A stretch of DNA of 34,618 nucleotides from JBKBUF01 sp046290815 (GTDB lineage: Bacteria > Bacteroidota > Bacteroidia > Cytophagales > Cytophagaceae), in contig JBKBUF010000037.1 in assembly GCA_046290815.1 (NCBI GenBank), positions 1 to 34,618 on the forward strand, written 5' to 3'. A program made the translations under genes and the position numbers. Position 1 is the stretch's first letter. Each line of letters starts with the position of its first letter. Positions 8,869 through 16,815 of this stretch are shown here, piece by piece. Below the pieces are notes generated by a model. It made no database searches. It was not told the origin of the DNA and was given only the letters and a program-made list of their open reading frames with translations.

Positions 8869-10200
8869 ATGAAGTTATCAATACTTCGATTTTTTGAATT
8901 TTACAAAAAAGTAATACACAGCATATCATTTGTTCCTGCAGTTATTTCAATAATTCTTACTGTAATTTCCTTCTCATTGCTGACACTTCAATCAATATTA
9001 AAGGAAGGATCCTCCGGCCAATTTGTGGAATATTTACTTGTCAAAAATGCAGAAACGGCCAGAGTTATACTTGGAACAACACTCACCGGCACAATAGCCC
9101 TTACAGTTTTTGGTTTCTCCATGATGATGCTTGTAGTTAACCAATCATCTTCTAATTATTCCCCAAAAGTAGTAGACACATTAATCAATAACAGATCAAA
9201 TCAATTTATTCTTGGTGTTTACGTAGGTACAATTATTTTCACCATTATCACTTTAATGCAAATAGACAGTGAAAAAGTTTCTAATGGAGTACCGGGCATC
9301 TCTCTAATTATTAACACAATCTTATTTATATACTGCATTTTTTTGTTTATCCATTTTATAAATAACATTTCTAACTCAGTAAGGATATCTTCTATAGCAG
9401 AAAGAATCTACACCAAAACCAAGAAGGCATTAAATCAGGAAAATAAGTACAATTGCATAGTAGGCAGCATAAACACTGACGTTTGGATAAACTACTCTGC
9501 TGAAAGAGAGGGTTATTTCCAGTTTTTAAGAATTCATGTTCTAATTAACATTCTGGAAAAAGAAAATCTGATATTAAAAGTAATCAGCTTTCCCGGGCAA
9601 TTTATTAATTCCCACAGTTCTCTGTTTCAACTGAATAAAGAAATATTAAATGGTGAGCTATTATCTGAGATCAGAAACAGTTTTATCTTATATGCTGGAG
9701 AAGATATAATTGAAAATGAATTTTACGGATTCAGACAACTAAGAGAGGTTGCAGTTAAAGCATTGAGCCCGGGAGTAAATGACCCGGGGGTTGCGATCAT
9801 ATGTATAGATTACCTCACAAGCCTCTTATGTGACAGGTTAAGCAATCCTTCTAAAACAATTATAACAGACAAAAAAGGAAACCCCCGAATAATAATAAAC
9901 AAATATGATTTTCCTACACTTCTGGAAATGTCATTTACGCCCATAAAAGCCTATGGAAGAAAAGACTATACAGTATTGAATTCACTCCTTCAATCATTAT
10001 TACAAATAAGCTTGTACGATAAAGAAAAAAAATATTTGGTTCCATTAAAAATTCAAGCAGAGTCTATCATTGAGGAGGGTGAGATGCACATTCCCAACCA
10101 ATTGGAAAGAAAATTCATTAATTCAACAATTGAGTCGCTAAATAAAAGTGAATATTTCTACCTACCGCTTCTAAAAATCAATACTGATTACCATCCTTAA
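8869..10200 (+). CDS. DUF2254 family integral membrane protein
   Basis: 443 aa. Four hydrophobic segments occupy the first ~165 residues (about 20-42, 66-92, 110-132, 140-165), followed by a ~270-residue cytoplasmic part. The family signatures are present: TLTGTIALTVFGFSMMMLVV, NQSSSNYSPKVV and, in the soluble part, VKALSPGVNDPGVAI (compare ALSPAINDP in relatives). DUF2254 has no established biochemical role. The gene stands alone, with 95 nt upstream of its ATG. The protein is full length for the family. Confidence 0.85.
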   Translation: MKLSILRFFEFYKKVIHSISFVPAVISIILTVISFSLLTLQSILKEGSSGQFVEYLLVKNAETARVILGTTLTGTIALTVFGFSMMMLVVNQSSSNYSPKVVDTLINNRSNQFILGVYVGTIIFTIITLMQIDSEKVSNGVPGISLIINTILFIYCIFLFIHFINNISNSVRISSIAERIYTKTKKALNQENKYNCIVGSINTDVWINYSAEREGYFQFLRIHVLINILEKENLILKVISFPGQFINSHSSLFQLNKEILNGELLSEIRNSFILYAGEDIIENEFYGFRQLREVAVKALSPGVNDPGVAIICIDYLTSLLCDRLSNPSKTIITDKKGNPRIIINKYDFPTLLEMSFTPIKAYGRKDYTVLNSLLQSLLQISLYDKEKKYLVPLKIQAESIIEEGEMHIPNQLERKFINSTIESLNKSEYFYLPLLKINTDYHP

Positions 10201-10296
10201 TGCATCCTGTTCACCAATTTTTATAAATACTGCAATATTTGGCAGAAAAGCCAAATAATCATTTATGCCAATCAATCAACTAAATATAATAAAAAA

Positions 10297-10323
10297 AGCA
10301 GGCTGATTACATACCAGCCTGCT
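10297..10323 (-). terminator. Rho-independent terminator for the T9SS cargo gene
   Basis: A 9-bp perfect stem (10297-10305 AGCAGGCTG with 10315-10323 CAGCCTGCT) has a 9-nt loop. Read on the minus strand it is followed by seven T, so it terminates the gene ending at 10347. On the plus strand the downstream T tract is poor. Confidence 0.8.
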
Positions 10324-10346
10324 ATAAGTCATTAATAAAAAAAATG

Positions 10347-12494
10347 TTATTGCTTTAAAATTCTTTTAACTGTTCTTCCTCCTACAGATTCTACTTCAAA
10401 CAAATATAATCCTGGTAAATTATCAGAGATATCAAAATTGAATATCGCTCCATTCTCTAACTGAATTTGTTTAGAAATCAGAGTTTCTCCAACCAGATTC
10501 TTCACCATTACATGATAGGTTGAATTTACTCCGGAGTTGTTAGACAGATAAATCTGACCGGTAGTTGGATTGGGATTCAATCCAATTGATAAATCGAAAC
10601 CTCTATTAGCGCTTGTAGGCTCATTTACAATTACCGCAAGTACACTTTCAGTGCTGCCGAAATCATTTGTTTCTGTCAGTTTAATTTCCCCACCGGAAGT
10701 ACCAAATGAAACTGTAATGGTACTCATATCTGCATTTGACGCTGTAATTTCCGCTCCGGCAGGAAGAGTCCAGCTATATACTGAACCATCAGGTGCAGGA
10801 GAAACTGAATAAGTTACACCTGTCTGACCTTGATTAACTGATGAAGGTCCGGATATAGTCTTTTCAGCAGGGATCGAACAATTTGATGAAATTGTGATAT
10901 TACGTTCTTCTAATGCCCCATTACCACAGCTGTTAACTGGTCTTACAGAAACAGTACCGGCAGTTGTGCCCCAGGTAACTTTTATCGATCTGCTACCCTG
11001 TCCTTCAGTAATGGTTCCTCCGGTCACAACCCATTGATATGAACTGGCTCTTTTAGCAAATGGAATACTAAATTCTCTTCCGGAAGCATTTGGACAGGAA
11101 GTTGAAGGACCTGCAATGGAAGATGGTGCATCTGGTGTAAGGCAAGATGTAGGACACTGACCTAACTTAACATCCATAATATTCATTGACAGATTTGAAA
11201 ATCCCATATGATTCCAATTATCAGATGCGTTCTGAGCAGAATTAATAACAGTAAAAAGAACGGTTGCAACTTTTGTAAAATCAAATCCCTGGACTAGAGC
11301 CCCTGCATTGTAATCTGCATAATATCCTCCTTCATAAGTTCCGGATAAAGTTTTAGTCTCTCCCGGAGCAACTGACATTTCTATCACATGTTGCCATGCA
11401 TTTGCAAAAGTGGTTGATCCTGCGGAAGCATAGGTATCAATTATTTTTCCATTTGCATCCTGAATAGCCATTCTGAATTTAATAGTTATAGAAGAATGAT
11501 TATTTTTAACTTTAACCGAAAAATTTTTATTAGCTGAAAGGTTCACTGTATGTAATGCACCGGACCCATCAGGGTTTTCAGTTCCAAAAGCAATACCAAA
11601 TGGCTGGAATGCACCGTAAGCCTGAGTTGCGACGACATCCAATCTTTTATTAACGGTATTTCTGGTCCAGGTTGTAGCAGGTTGAGCTGTCCACATAAAT
11701 AATCCGCTGTTATCTTCATAAAATATTTCTTCAGCAGAAGAAAAATCTTCAAAAACCACTCCATCACCAATACCGGCAGTACAGTATTCAGCAACTAAAT
11801 TACAGGCGCCTACCCTGATATCATCGATACTGTAGTGAAGGTCGGTAAACCCTGTGTGCTTCCAGCCATCAGTAGGGTTCTGTTCTTCGTTTGTAACGAA
11901 AAACATTACGCTGCTAACCTTAGCAAAATTTAGCCCTGTTGTAAAAGCTCCCTGGTCGTAATCTGAATGGTAACCACCCGCATAGGTTCCGCTCAGTGTC
12001 CTTGTTTGTCCGGCAGGAACCACTACTTCAATCATATGTTGCCAGGCATCTCCGAAATCAGCAGAGCCGGCAGAGGCATATGTATCAATAATCTTTCCGG
12101 CATCATCCTGAATAACCATTCTGAAACGAATAGAAATTGAAGAATGATGATTATGAACCTTTACACTAAAAGTTTTATCTGAAGAAAGATTGATAAAGTG
12201 TGGTGTACCTGTGCCATCACCCTCAGAATCCCCAAAACTGATTCCGTATGGCTCCCATGCACCATAGGCCTGGGTTGCAATTACATCAAGTCTTCCCGCG
12301 GATGCATTTCTTGTTGATCTTCCTGCAGGAACATCGTCCCATTCATATATTCCGCTATGATCAGGATTCGAAGGCGGTTCTGCAGAAGAAAAATTGTCAA
12401 AAAATCCGTTAGGGGTTTTACCTACATTACAGGTTTGGCCATAAGTAAAAATAGCCATACCTATTCCAAAAAAGGTTAGTATTAGTTTTTTCAT
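10347..12494 (-). CDS. Secreted T9SS cargo protein with a duplicated ~200-residue module and type A sorting domain
   Basis: 715 aa with a signal peptide (to TYGQ, residue 20). Residues ~33-232 and ~247-450 are two copies of one module, each with D/E-x-FSSAE, RLDV(I/V)ATQAYGA, FSVKV(H/K)N(H/N)HSSI, IQDxxGKIIDTYASAGS, AWQH and SGTYxGGYxxDY. The aromatic residues and overall look suggest a jelly-roll carbohydrate-binding-like domain, but I cannot assign a family. Two Ig/PKD-like domains follow (~460-545 and ~548-630; YQWVVTGGTI, YSWTLPAGAEI). The C-terminus is a type A T9SS sorting domain (LNPNPTTGQIYL ... LPGLYLFEVES ... RTVKRILKQ). The protein should therefore be exported by T9SS and anchored or released at the surface. 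There is no obvious catalytic domain. Confidence 0.88.
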   Translation of the reverse strand: MKKLILTFFGIGMAIFTYGQTCNVGKTPNGFFDNFSSAEPPSNPDHSGIYEWDDVPAGRSTRNASAGRLDVIATQAYGAWEPYGISFGDSEGDGTGTPHFINLSSDKTFSVKVHNHHSSISIRFRMVIQDDAGKIIDTYASAGSADFGDAWQHMIEVVVPAGQTRTLSGTYAGGYHSDYDQGAFTTGLNFAKVSSVMFFVTNEEQNPTDGWKHTGFTDLHYSIDDIRVGACNLVAEYCTAGIGDGVVFEDFSSAEEIFYEDNSGLFMWTAQPATTWTRNTVNKRLDVVATQAYGAFQPFGIAFGTENPDGSGALHTVNLSANKNFSVKVKNNHSSITIKFRMAIQDANGKIIDTYASAGSTTFANAWQHVIEMSVAPGETKTLSGTYEGGYYADYNAGALVQGFDFTKVATVLFTVINSAQNASDNWNHMGFSNLSMNIMDVKLGQCPTSCLTPDAPSSIAGPSTSCPNASGREFSIPFAKRASSYQWVVTGGTITEGQGSRSIKVTWGTTAGTVSVRPVNSCGNGALEERNITISSNCSIPAEKTISGPSSVNQGQTGVTYSVSPAPDGSVYSWTLPAGAEITASNADMSTITVSFGTSGGEIKLTETNDFGSTESVLAVIVNEPTSANRGFDLSIGLNPNPTTGQIYLSNNSGVNSTYHVMVKNLVGETLISKQIQLENGAIFNFDISDNLPGLYLFEVESVGGRTVKRILKQ

Positions 12495-12862
12495 GGGTTA
12501 ATAAGATTTAAAATAAAAAAAATTTAGATGCTCCTGTTTAAATTAAAATGGAGCAATTCATAACTACGTTAAATACAATAAAAGGATGTCATCTTTTTCC
12601 GATTCTTGTAAAAATCAAATAGAGCCGCTCACCTATTGAGAAAAAACTGGATCCTTCTAAGAATAATCAAATCAGATATGTTTACTTGCGGGGATAAACG
12701 AATTTTGACATCAATTATAAAGTTTTTATCAATATATTATATGGGAACTCCTTCAATCACAACTATAATGTAAACAGATTAACTTTTTGACAATCCCATA
12801 TGTTCTCCTTTAAAGGCTGGTTAAGAAGAACCTTAACCTAATAAGTAATAAGGAGAGAAGAT
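12495..12862. other. Intergenic region between the T9SS cargo and alcohol dehydrogenase genes
   Basis: No gene is seen in this 368-nt stretch. TGCTCC at 12529-12534 and GGAGCA at 12550-12555 can pair in the leader of the minus-strand cargo gene. A 7-bp inverted repeat GGTTAAG/CTTAACC (12819-12825 and 12832-12838, 6-nt loop) lies 12 nt before the Shine-Dalgarno site of the dehydrogenase gene and may be an operator. No clear TAnnTTTG element was found on either strand. Confidence 0.35.
12851..12855 (+). promoter_or_regulatory. Strong Shine-Dalgarno site for the alcohol dehydrogenase gene
   Basis: AGGAG lies 7 nt before the ATG at 12863. Most genes in this window lack any such site, so it stands out and supports the chosen start. 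Confidence 0.65.
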
Positions 12863-14002
12863 ATGCTGGCGATGAATTACAGAGGACCCCAGAGGGTCAG
12901 AGTTGATGAAAAACCAATGCCTGAAATTTTACATCCGGAAGATGCAATAGTCAAAGTAACACGATCTTGTATATGCGGTTCCGACCTGCATTTGTATAAC
13001 GGAAATGTCCCGGATACGAGGGTAGGTATGACTTTCGGTCACGAATTTGTTGGTGTAGTAGTAGAAGTTGGAAGTCAGGTGCACAAATTAAAAGTGGGAA
13101 ACAATGTATTAGTTCCATTTAATATTGCTTGTGGAAAATGTACATTCTGCAAACAGGGACTGTATGGAAATTGCCATGAATCCAATCCACATGCGACCGC
13201 TGTAGGAGGAATTTTCGGGTACTCACATACTGCAGGAGGATATGATGGTGGACAGGCAGAATATGTTCGCGTTCCTTATGCAAATGTAAGTCCAACAGTA
13301 ATACCTGAAGGAATGGATATTGATGACGCTGTAATGTTGACCGACGTAGTTCCTACAGGATACCAGGCTGCAGAGATGGGAGGAATTCAAAAGGGAGATA
13401 CGGTTGTTGTATTCGGTGCAGGGCCAGTGGGAATAATGGCTGCTAAATGTGCCTGGTTATTTGGTGCCGGCAGAGTAATCGTAATAGATCATATTGATTA
13501 CCGGTTGGAATTTGTGAAAAACTATGCACAATGTGAAGTCTATAATTTTAAATCTTTGGAAGACCCGGTGGTATTTATAAAGCATACCACTGATTCTTTA
13601 GGTGCTGATGTTTGTATTGACGCTGTAGGTGCGGAAGCCGCAGGAAGTGCATTGCAAACCATTACAGGAAGAAAGTTATTATTGCAGGGAGGTTCTGCTA
13701 CTGCACTTCATTGGGCTATCAATTCTGTAAAAAAAGGGGGAATAGTCTCCATCGTCGGAGTATATGGACCTACTGACAATCTTGTGCCTATAGGTAATGT
13801 TGTAAACAAAGGAATCACAATCAGGGCAAATCAGGCTTCAGTGAAACGATTGCTACCAAAACTAATGGAACATGTAAAGAACGGAACATTGAAACCATCA
13901 AAACTGATCACGCATCGTTTACCATTAAGATATGCTGCAGATGCTTACAGGATATTTTCTGACAAGCTGGATAATTGCATAAAACCTGTTCTTATACCTT
14001 AA
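12863..14002 (+). CDS. Zinc-dependent alcohol dehydrogenase (MDR family)
   Basis: 379 aa medium-chain dehydrogenase. Catalytic zinc ligands are in CICGSDLHLYNG (Cys38) and GHEFVGVVVEVG; the structural zinc loop CGKCTFCKQGLYGNC has all four Cys. The NAD(P)-binding motif is VVVFGAGPVGIMAA. The long form and the CGSDLH pattern resemble the glutathione-independent formaldehyde dehydrogenase-like/threonine-dehydrogenase-like branch. It would oxidise an alcohol or aldehyde adduct with NAD(P); the substrate cannot be read from sequence. It is co-transcribed with the unknown gene starting 17 nt after its stop. Confidence 0.9.
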   Translation: MLAMNYRGPQRVRVDEKPMPEILHPEDAIVKVTRSCICGSDLHLYNGNVPDTRVGMTFGHEFVGVVVEVGSQVHKLKVGNNVLVPFNIACGKCTFCKQGLYGNCHESNPHATAVGGIFGYSHTAGGYDGGQAEYVRVPYANVSPTVIPEGMDIDDAVMLTDVVPTGYQAAEMGGIQKGDTVVVFGAGPVGIMAAKCAWLFGAGRVIVIDHIDYRLEFVKNYAQCEVYNFKSLEDPVVFIKHTTDSLGADVCIDAVGAEAAGSALQTITGRKLLLQGGSATALHWAINSVKKGGIVSIVGVYGPTDNLVPIGNVVNKGITIRANQASVKRLLPKLMEHVKNGTLKPSKLITHRLPLRYAADAYRIFSDKLDNCIKPVLIP

Positions 14003-14008
14003 CATCAC

Positions 14009-14014
14009 AGGAGG
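14009..14014 (+). promoter_or_regulatory. Shine-Dalgarno site that fixes the start of the following gene
   Basis: AGGAGG lies 5 nt before the ATG at 14020. This decides for the internal ATG rather than the earlier in-frame ATG at 13975, which lies inside the dehydrogenase gene and has no such site. Confidence 0.7.
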
Positions 14015-14019
14015 AGATT

Positions 14020-14529
14020 ATGGAAAATAAAATATTGGAACATCCGGAAATTAAAGGCTGGGCAGTTGATGCAAATGAAAAAAACGATCCTACTTATCCT
14101 ATTAAGCATAGGACGAATGAAGAACATAAAGGTTACAATTGGGAAAGACCTGTTCAACAACCCATAATTGATAAGGTATTTCATTCTAATGAACGCATTA
14201 ATATTACAGCGGTTTATGGAACTTCAGTACAACCTAGCGGATTAAGTGGATTAATAAGGAAATTTGCCTTCCGTTACGGCGAATCAAGTTATGGACACTG
14301 GATTCCGCTCATTATTGCTGACAGGATTAATGTGATTGAAGGAATAATGGATGATCTCTCAAGAGGATATTTACCAAATATATTTGCAGAAAGAGGATTC
14401 CGCGCCTCCTGGAAATATAATAAGAAAGGTGTTTTTAAAAGTTTAGCCAAACGAATGGTGATACCTGCAGCAGTACTTGCAATAGTGTTTAGAAAATCAC
14501 TTTTCAAAAAAATACAAAAGGTTATTTAA
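14020..14529 (+). CDS. Unknown protein coupled to the alcohol dehydrogenase
   Basis: 169 aa with no signal peptide. I do not recognise a family. The N-terminal third is polar (WAVDANEKNDPTYPIKHR, GYNWERPVQQP). The middle contains ITAVYGTSVQPSGLSGLIR and YGHWIPLIIADRINVIEGI. The end carries a single hydrophobic segment (VIPAAVLAIVFRK, ~residues 146-158) followed by a basic tail, suggesting a C-terminal membrane anchor facing the cytoplasm. It follows the dehydrogenase by 17 nt and is closed by a strong terminator, so the two form a two-gene operon. A role as anchor or partner of the dehydrogenase is inferred from linkage only. Confidence 0.7.
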   Translation: MENKILEHPEIKGWAVDANEKNDPTYPIKHRTNEEHKGYNWERPVQQPIIDKVFHSNERINITAVYGTSVQPSGLSGLIRKFAFRYGESSYGHWIPLIIADRINVIEGIMDDLSRGYLPNIFAERGFRASWKYNKKGVFKSLAKRMVIPAAVLAIVFRKSLFKKIQKVI

Positions 14530-14541
14530 TTTTTAATTTAG

Positions 14542-14583
14542 AAAAATATTACAGAAGGATCCCTTTTCTTCTGTAATATTTTT
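14542..14583 (+). terminator. Terminator of the dehydrogenase operon
   Basis: A 16-bp perfect stem (14542-14557 with 14568-14583; core ATATTACAGAAG) with a 10-nt loop ends in a run of T, 12 nt after the stop codon. The A-rich left arm makes it potentially bidirectional. Confidence 0.85.
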
Positions 14584-14698
14584 TGAACTAATTCTCCTCT
14601 ATTAATCTCTAATTAAAAAACAGAGAATAAACGACCATGCTTAAAGAACCACCGAAAAAAATAATTGGTTATAAAATTAGGACAGAAAAATTAAGATA

Positions 14699-14896
14699 AT
14701 GTATAAATATCTTCTGATGTCAGGTGCAATACTTTTTTCATGTAATGAAAGAAGACCGGAAGTAATACAGGAAAGATTTTTTCTGGATACTATTAAAGTA
14801 AAAGATTCAATAGAAGTCAATCCGGATTTTGTGGTGCCTAAAGACAGAACAGCTGTAGAAGATACGGTGGAGCCAAAGGTTGGACCTATGAGATAA
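14699..14896 (+). CDS. Very small lipoprotein
   Basis: 65 aa. A short signal with lipobox (MSGAILFSCNERR, Cys15) is followed by a polar, Pro/Val/Asp-rich tail with no predicted domain (DSIEVNPDFVVPKDRTAVED). It stands alone between a terminator and the convergent pirin gene, 17 nt beyond its stop. The lipobox and a start soon after the terminator make a real gene likely, but length and lack of homology keep confidence moderate. Function unknown. Confidence 0.55.
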   Translation: MYKYLLMSGAILFSCNERRPEVIQERFFLDTIKVKDSIEVNPDFVVPKDRTAVEDTVEPKVGPMR

Positions 14897-14913
14897 AGAA
14901 AGGGCAATTATCA

Positions 14914-15756
14914 TCAATTGATCATCGGTACATCCATTAATAAAATCTTGCTGTTGTCCTGAATTTCTATTTGAAGTTTATCTGTGTTCCAAATACCTAT
15001 GCCATCTCTCCTGGTCACATCTACTCCGTTGATCTTTGCATTCCCTTCGATTATGAAAACATAAACACCATTTCCCTTATAAGCAATATTATACTCAGTC
15101 CTTGCGCCTGCTTTAAATTCCCCCATAGAAAACACCACATTCTGATAAACAAACAAAGCCTTTTCATCATCAGGTGCAACCAGCTTTTTAAATGTATTTA
15201 CAGGTATATCATTAGTTATACCATTCATTTGCTGATACCGGGGCTGCACATCCTTCTTATTTGGAAACACCCAGATCTGTAACAATTTCAATGTATCCTT
15301 TGAGGAAGGATTTACCTCTGAATGCCTTACACCTTTCCCCGCAGACATTACCTGTACATCACCTGCTCTGATAATGCCGTGGTTCCCCATATTATCCTTA
15401 TGTTCTACCGCCCCCTGAAGAGGAATAGTGATTATCTCCATGTTATCATGCGGATGCGTACCAAATCCTTTCGCAGGATCTATTCTGTCATCATTTAACA
15501 CTCTTAAAACTCCGAAATTCATCCGGGCAGGATCATAATAGGTATTGAAAGAAAATGAATACCTTGCCTTTAACCATCCTCCCTCAAACTCTCCCCTTGT
15601 ATTAGCTTTATGAAGTACATATTTCATTGTCGTATCTTTTATGGATTGATAGTCATTAAAATTTGTTTCAGGGCAGCTACCATTAGCTTGCTTATAGCTT
15701 ACTATAGCAATTGAAAGAATAACCATAATAAAACTTATGACGAAAATTTTCTTCAT
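14914..15756 (-). CDS. Pirin family protein with an N-terminal export signal
   Basis: 280 aa. Residues ~45-280 are a complete bicupin pirin. Metal ligands are visible as His101 and His103 in GTHPHDNMEIIT and His145 and Glu147 in GKGVRHSEVN, equivalent to His56, His58, His101 and Glu103 of human pirin. Before the domain lies a signal-like hydrophobic segment (MKKIFVISFIMVILSIAIVS) and a polar linker, so this pirin is predicted to be exported or membrane-tethered; most bacterial pirins are cytoplasmic. Pirins such as E. coli YhhW have quercetin dioxygenase activity. The gene is last in an operon with a ring-cleaving dioxygenase, an esterase and a cupin, which fits oxidation of a phenolic or quinone compound. 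Confidence 0.88.
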   Translation of the reverse strand: MKKIFVISFIMVILSIAIVSYKQANGSCPETNFNDYQSIKDTTMKYVLHKANTRGEFEGGWLKARYSFSFNTYYDPARMNFGVLRVLNDDRIDPAKGFGTHPHDNMEIITIPLQGAVEHKDNMGNHGIIRAGDVQVMSAGKGVRHSEVNPSSKDTLKLLQIWVFPNKKDVQPRYQQMNGITNDIPVNTFKKLVAPDDEKALFVYQNVVFSMGEFKAGARTEYNIAYKGNGVYVFIIEGNAKINGVDVTRRDGIGIWNTDKLQIEIQDNSKILLMDVPMIN

Positions 15757-15821
15757 ATAATTAATTATTGATTTTAATCTTTTTATTTCAATTTCGATTT
15801 TCGTTTTTCGAATTTTACTAT

Positions 15822-16175
15822 TTATGGTATTGTTACAAAAATTGATTTCCTTCTGTGTGGAGTAATATTTCTTGTTCGGTGCCCTCTCCCTTCCGTATCT
15901 TCCATCAGTAAAACATCACCTGCTTTGAATATCCTTTTATCCCCCAGCGAAGTTTCAATCTCAATTTCACCATCCAACAGAATAATATACTGCTTTTGCG
16001 GAGTATTATGAAAATCATAATCGTAAGTCGGTTCGACCAGACGAAAAATAATACCATCCGCATCAAATTTTTCTGAAAGGTATCCTATAGCACCGGACTC
16101 TTTTAATGGCACCGTAACATCTTCGAAATGACTATGACCTTCTCTGTCACTGTACACTTTTACAATATTAAACAT
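15822..16175 (-). CDS. Small cupin protein
   Basis: About 117 aa, a single cupin barrel: DYDFHNTPQKQYIILLDGEIEIET (motif 1, His and Gln at the usual sites) and GDVLLMEDTEGRGHRTRN (motif 2, His). No signal peptide. The frame opens at 16193, which would overlap the upstream esterase gene by 14 nt; the ATG at 16175 (MFNIVKVYSDREGHSH) gives a 4-nt gap and a better N-terminus, so I use it. Small cupins of this kind are found beside aromatic-ring dioxygenases; here it sits between an MhqD-like esterase and a pirin. Substrate unknown. Confidence 0.82.
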   Translation of the reverse strand: MFNIVKVYSDREGHSHFEDVTVPLKESGAIGYLSEKFDADGIIFRLVEPTYDYDFHNTPQKQYIILLDGEIEIETSLGDKRIFKAGDVLLMEDTEGRGHRTRNITPHRRKSIFVTIP

Positions 16176-16179
16176 TGGC

Positions 16180-16812
16180 TTATTTATAAACATTGGATTT
16201 AAAAATAAGACTATTTACCTTATCTATCTCATCCTGGTTAATGGTATGCCCCAAATTTTTGAAAACTTCTACCGTCACTTCCGCTTTAAGAGATTTCAAT
16301 ATTTCAACCGAATTATATACGCGGTCTACCGGAACATGAGGATCAGGATCGCTGGTACCAATATATACAGGAGTTCCTTCAAAACTCCCATGATAGTTTT
16401 CCGCGTAAATTTTATCACCTATCAATCCACCGGTAAAAGCAATAACTCCCCCCCATTTATCAGCATTTCTTGCACAAAACTCAAGTGTCAGGCATGCTCC
16501 TTGTGAAAATCCCAGGAAAAAAATATTTTCTCTCTTTATTCCTTTTCCTTCTATATCCTTTACCAGTTCTCCCAACAAAGTGAGAGCAGAAGAAAGCCAT
16601 GGCTCATTCTGACCAGGAGGTGCAAGAAATGAAAGCGGATACCAGGTATTGTTGGTAGCCTGAGGAGCTATTAAAGCAAAATCTTTCACTTCCAAATGCC
16701 TGGATAGCGAAAGTATATCATGAGCCAAGGCTCCACGACCATGTATCATAATAAGAACTTTTTCTGCCTCTTCCAAATTTCTGCCGGCAGAAACTATTTT
16801 CTTTGTATGCAT
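16180..16812 (-). CDS. Phospholipase/carboxylesterase family hydrolase, MhqD-like
   Basis: 210 aa, full length for PF02230. Catalytic triad: Ser103 in FLGFSQGACL, Asp157 in TSDPDPHVPVDRV and His189 in NLGHTI. The oxyanion segment is IMIHGRGA. No signal peptide. It starts 3 nt after the end of the ring-cleaving dioxygenase gene; the same pairing occurs in Bacillus (mhqO/mhqD in the mhqNOD operon), where the genes answer to methylhydroquinone and catechol stress. The likely job is hydrolysis of a ring-cleavage product or an ester, but the substrate is not known even in Bacillus. The family is firm; the MhqD parallel rests on linkage and similarity recalled from the family. Confidence 0.85.
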   Translation of the reverse strand: MHTKKIVSAGRNLEEAEKVLIMIHGRGALAHDILSLSRHLEVKDFALIAPQATNNTWYPLSFLAPPGQNEPWLSSALTLLGELVKDIEGKGIKRENIFFLGFSQGACLTLEFCARNADKWGGVIAFTGGLIGDKIYAENYHGSFEGTPVYIGTSDPDPHVPVDRVYNSVEILKSLKAEVTVEVFKNLGHTINQDEIDKVNSLIFKSNVYK

Positions 16813-16815
16813 AAC

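Noticed and set aside
13975..14019. Upstream ATG for the unknown gene after the alcohol dehydrogenase
   Set aside because: It lies inside the dehydrogenase gene, while the ATG at 14020 has an AGGAGG site 5 nt before it.
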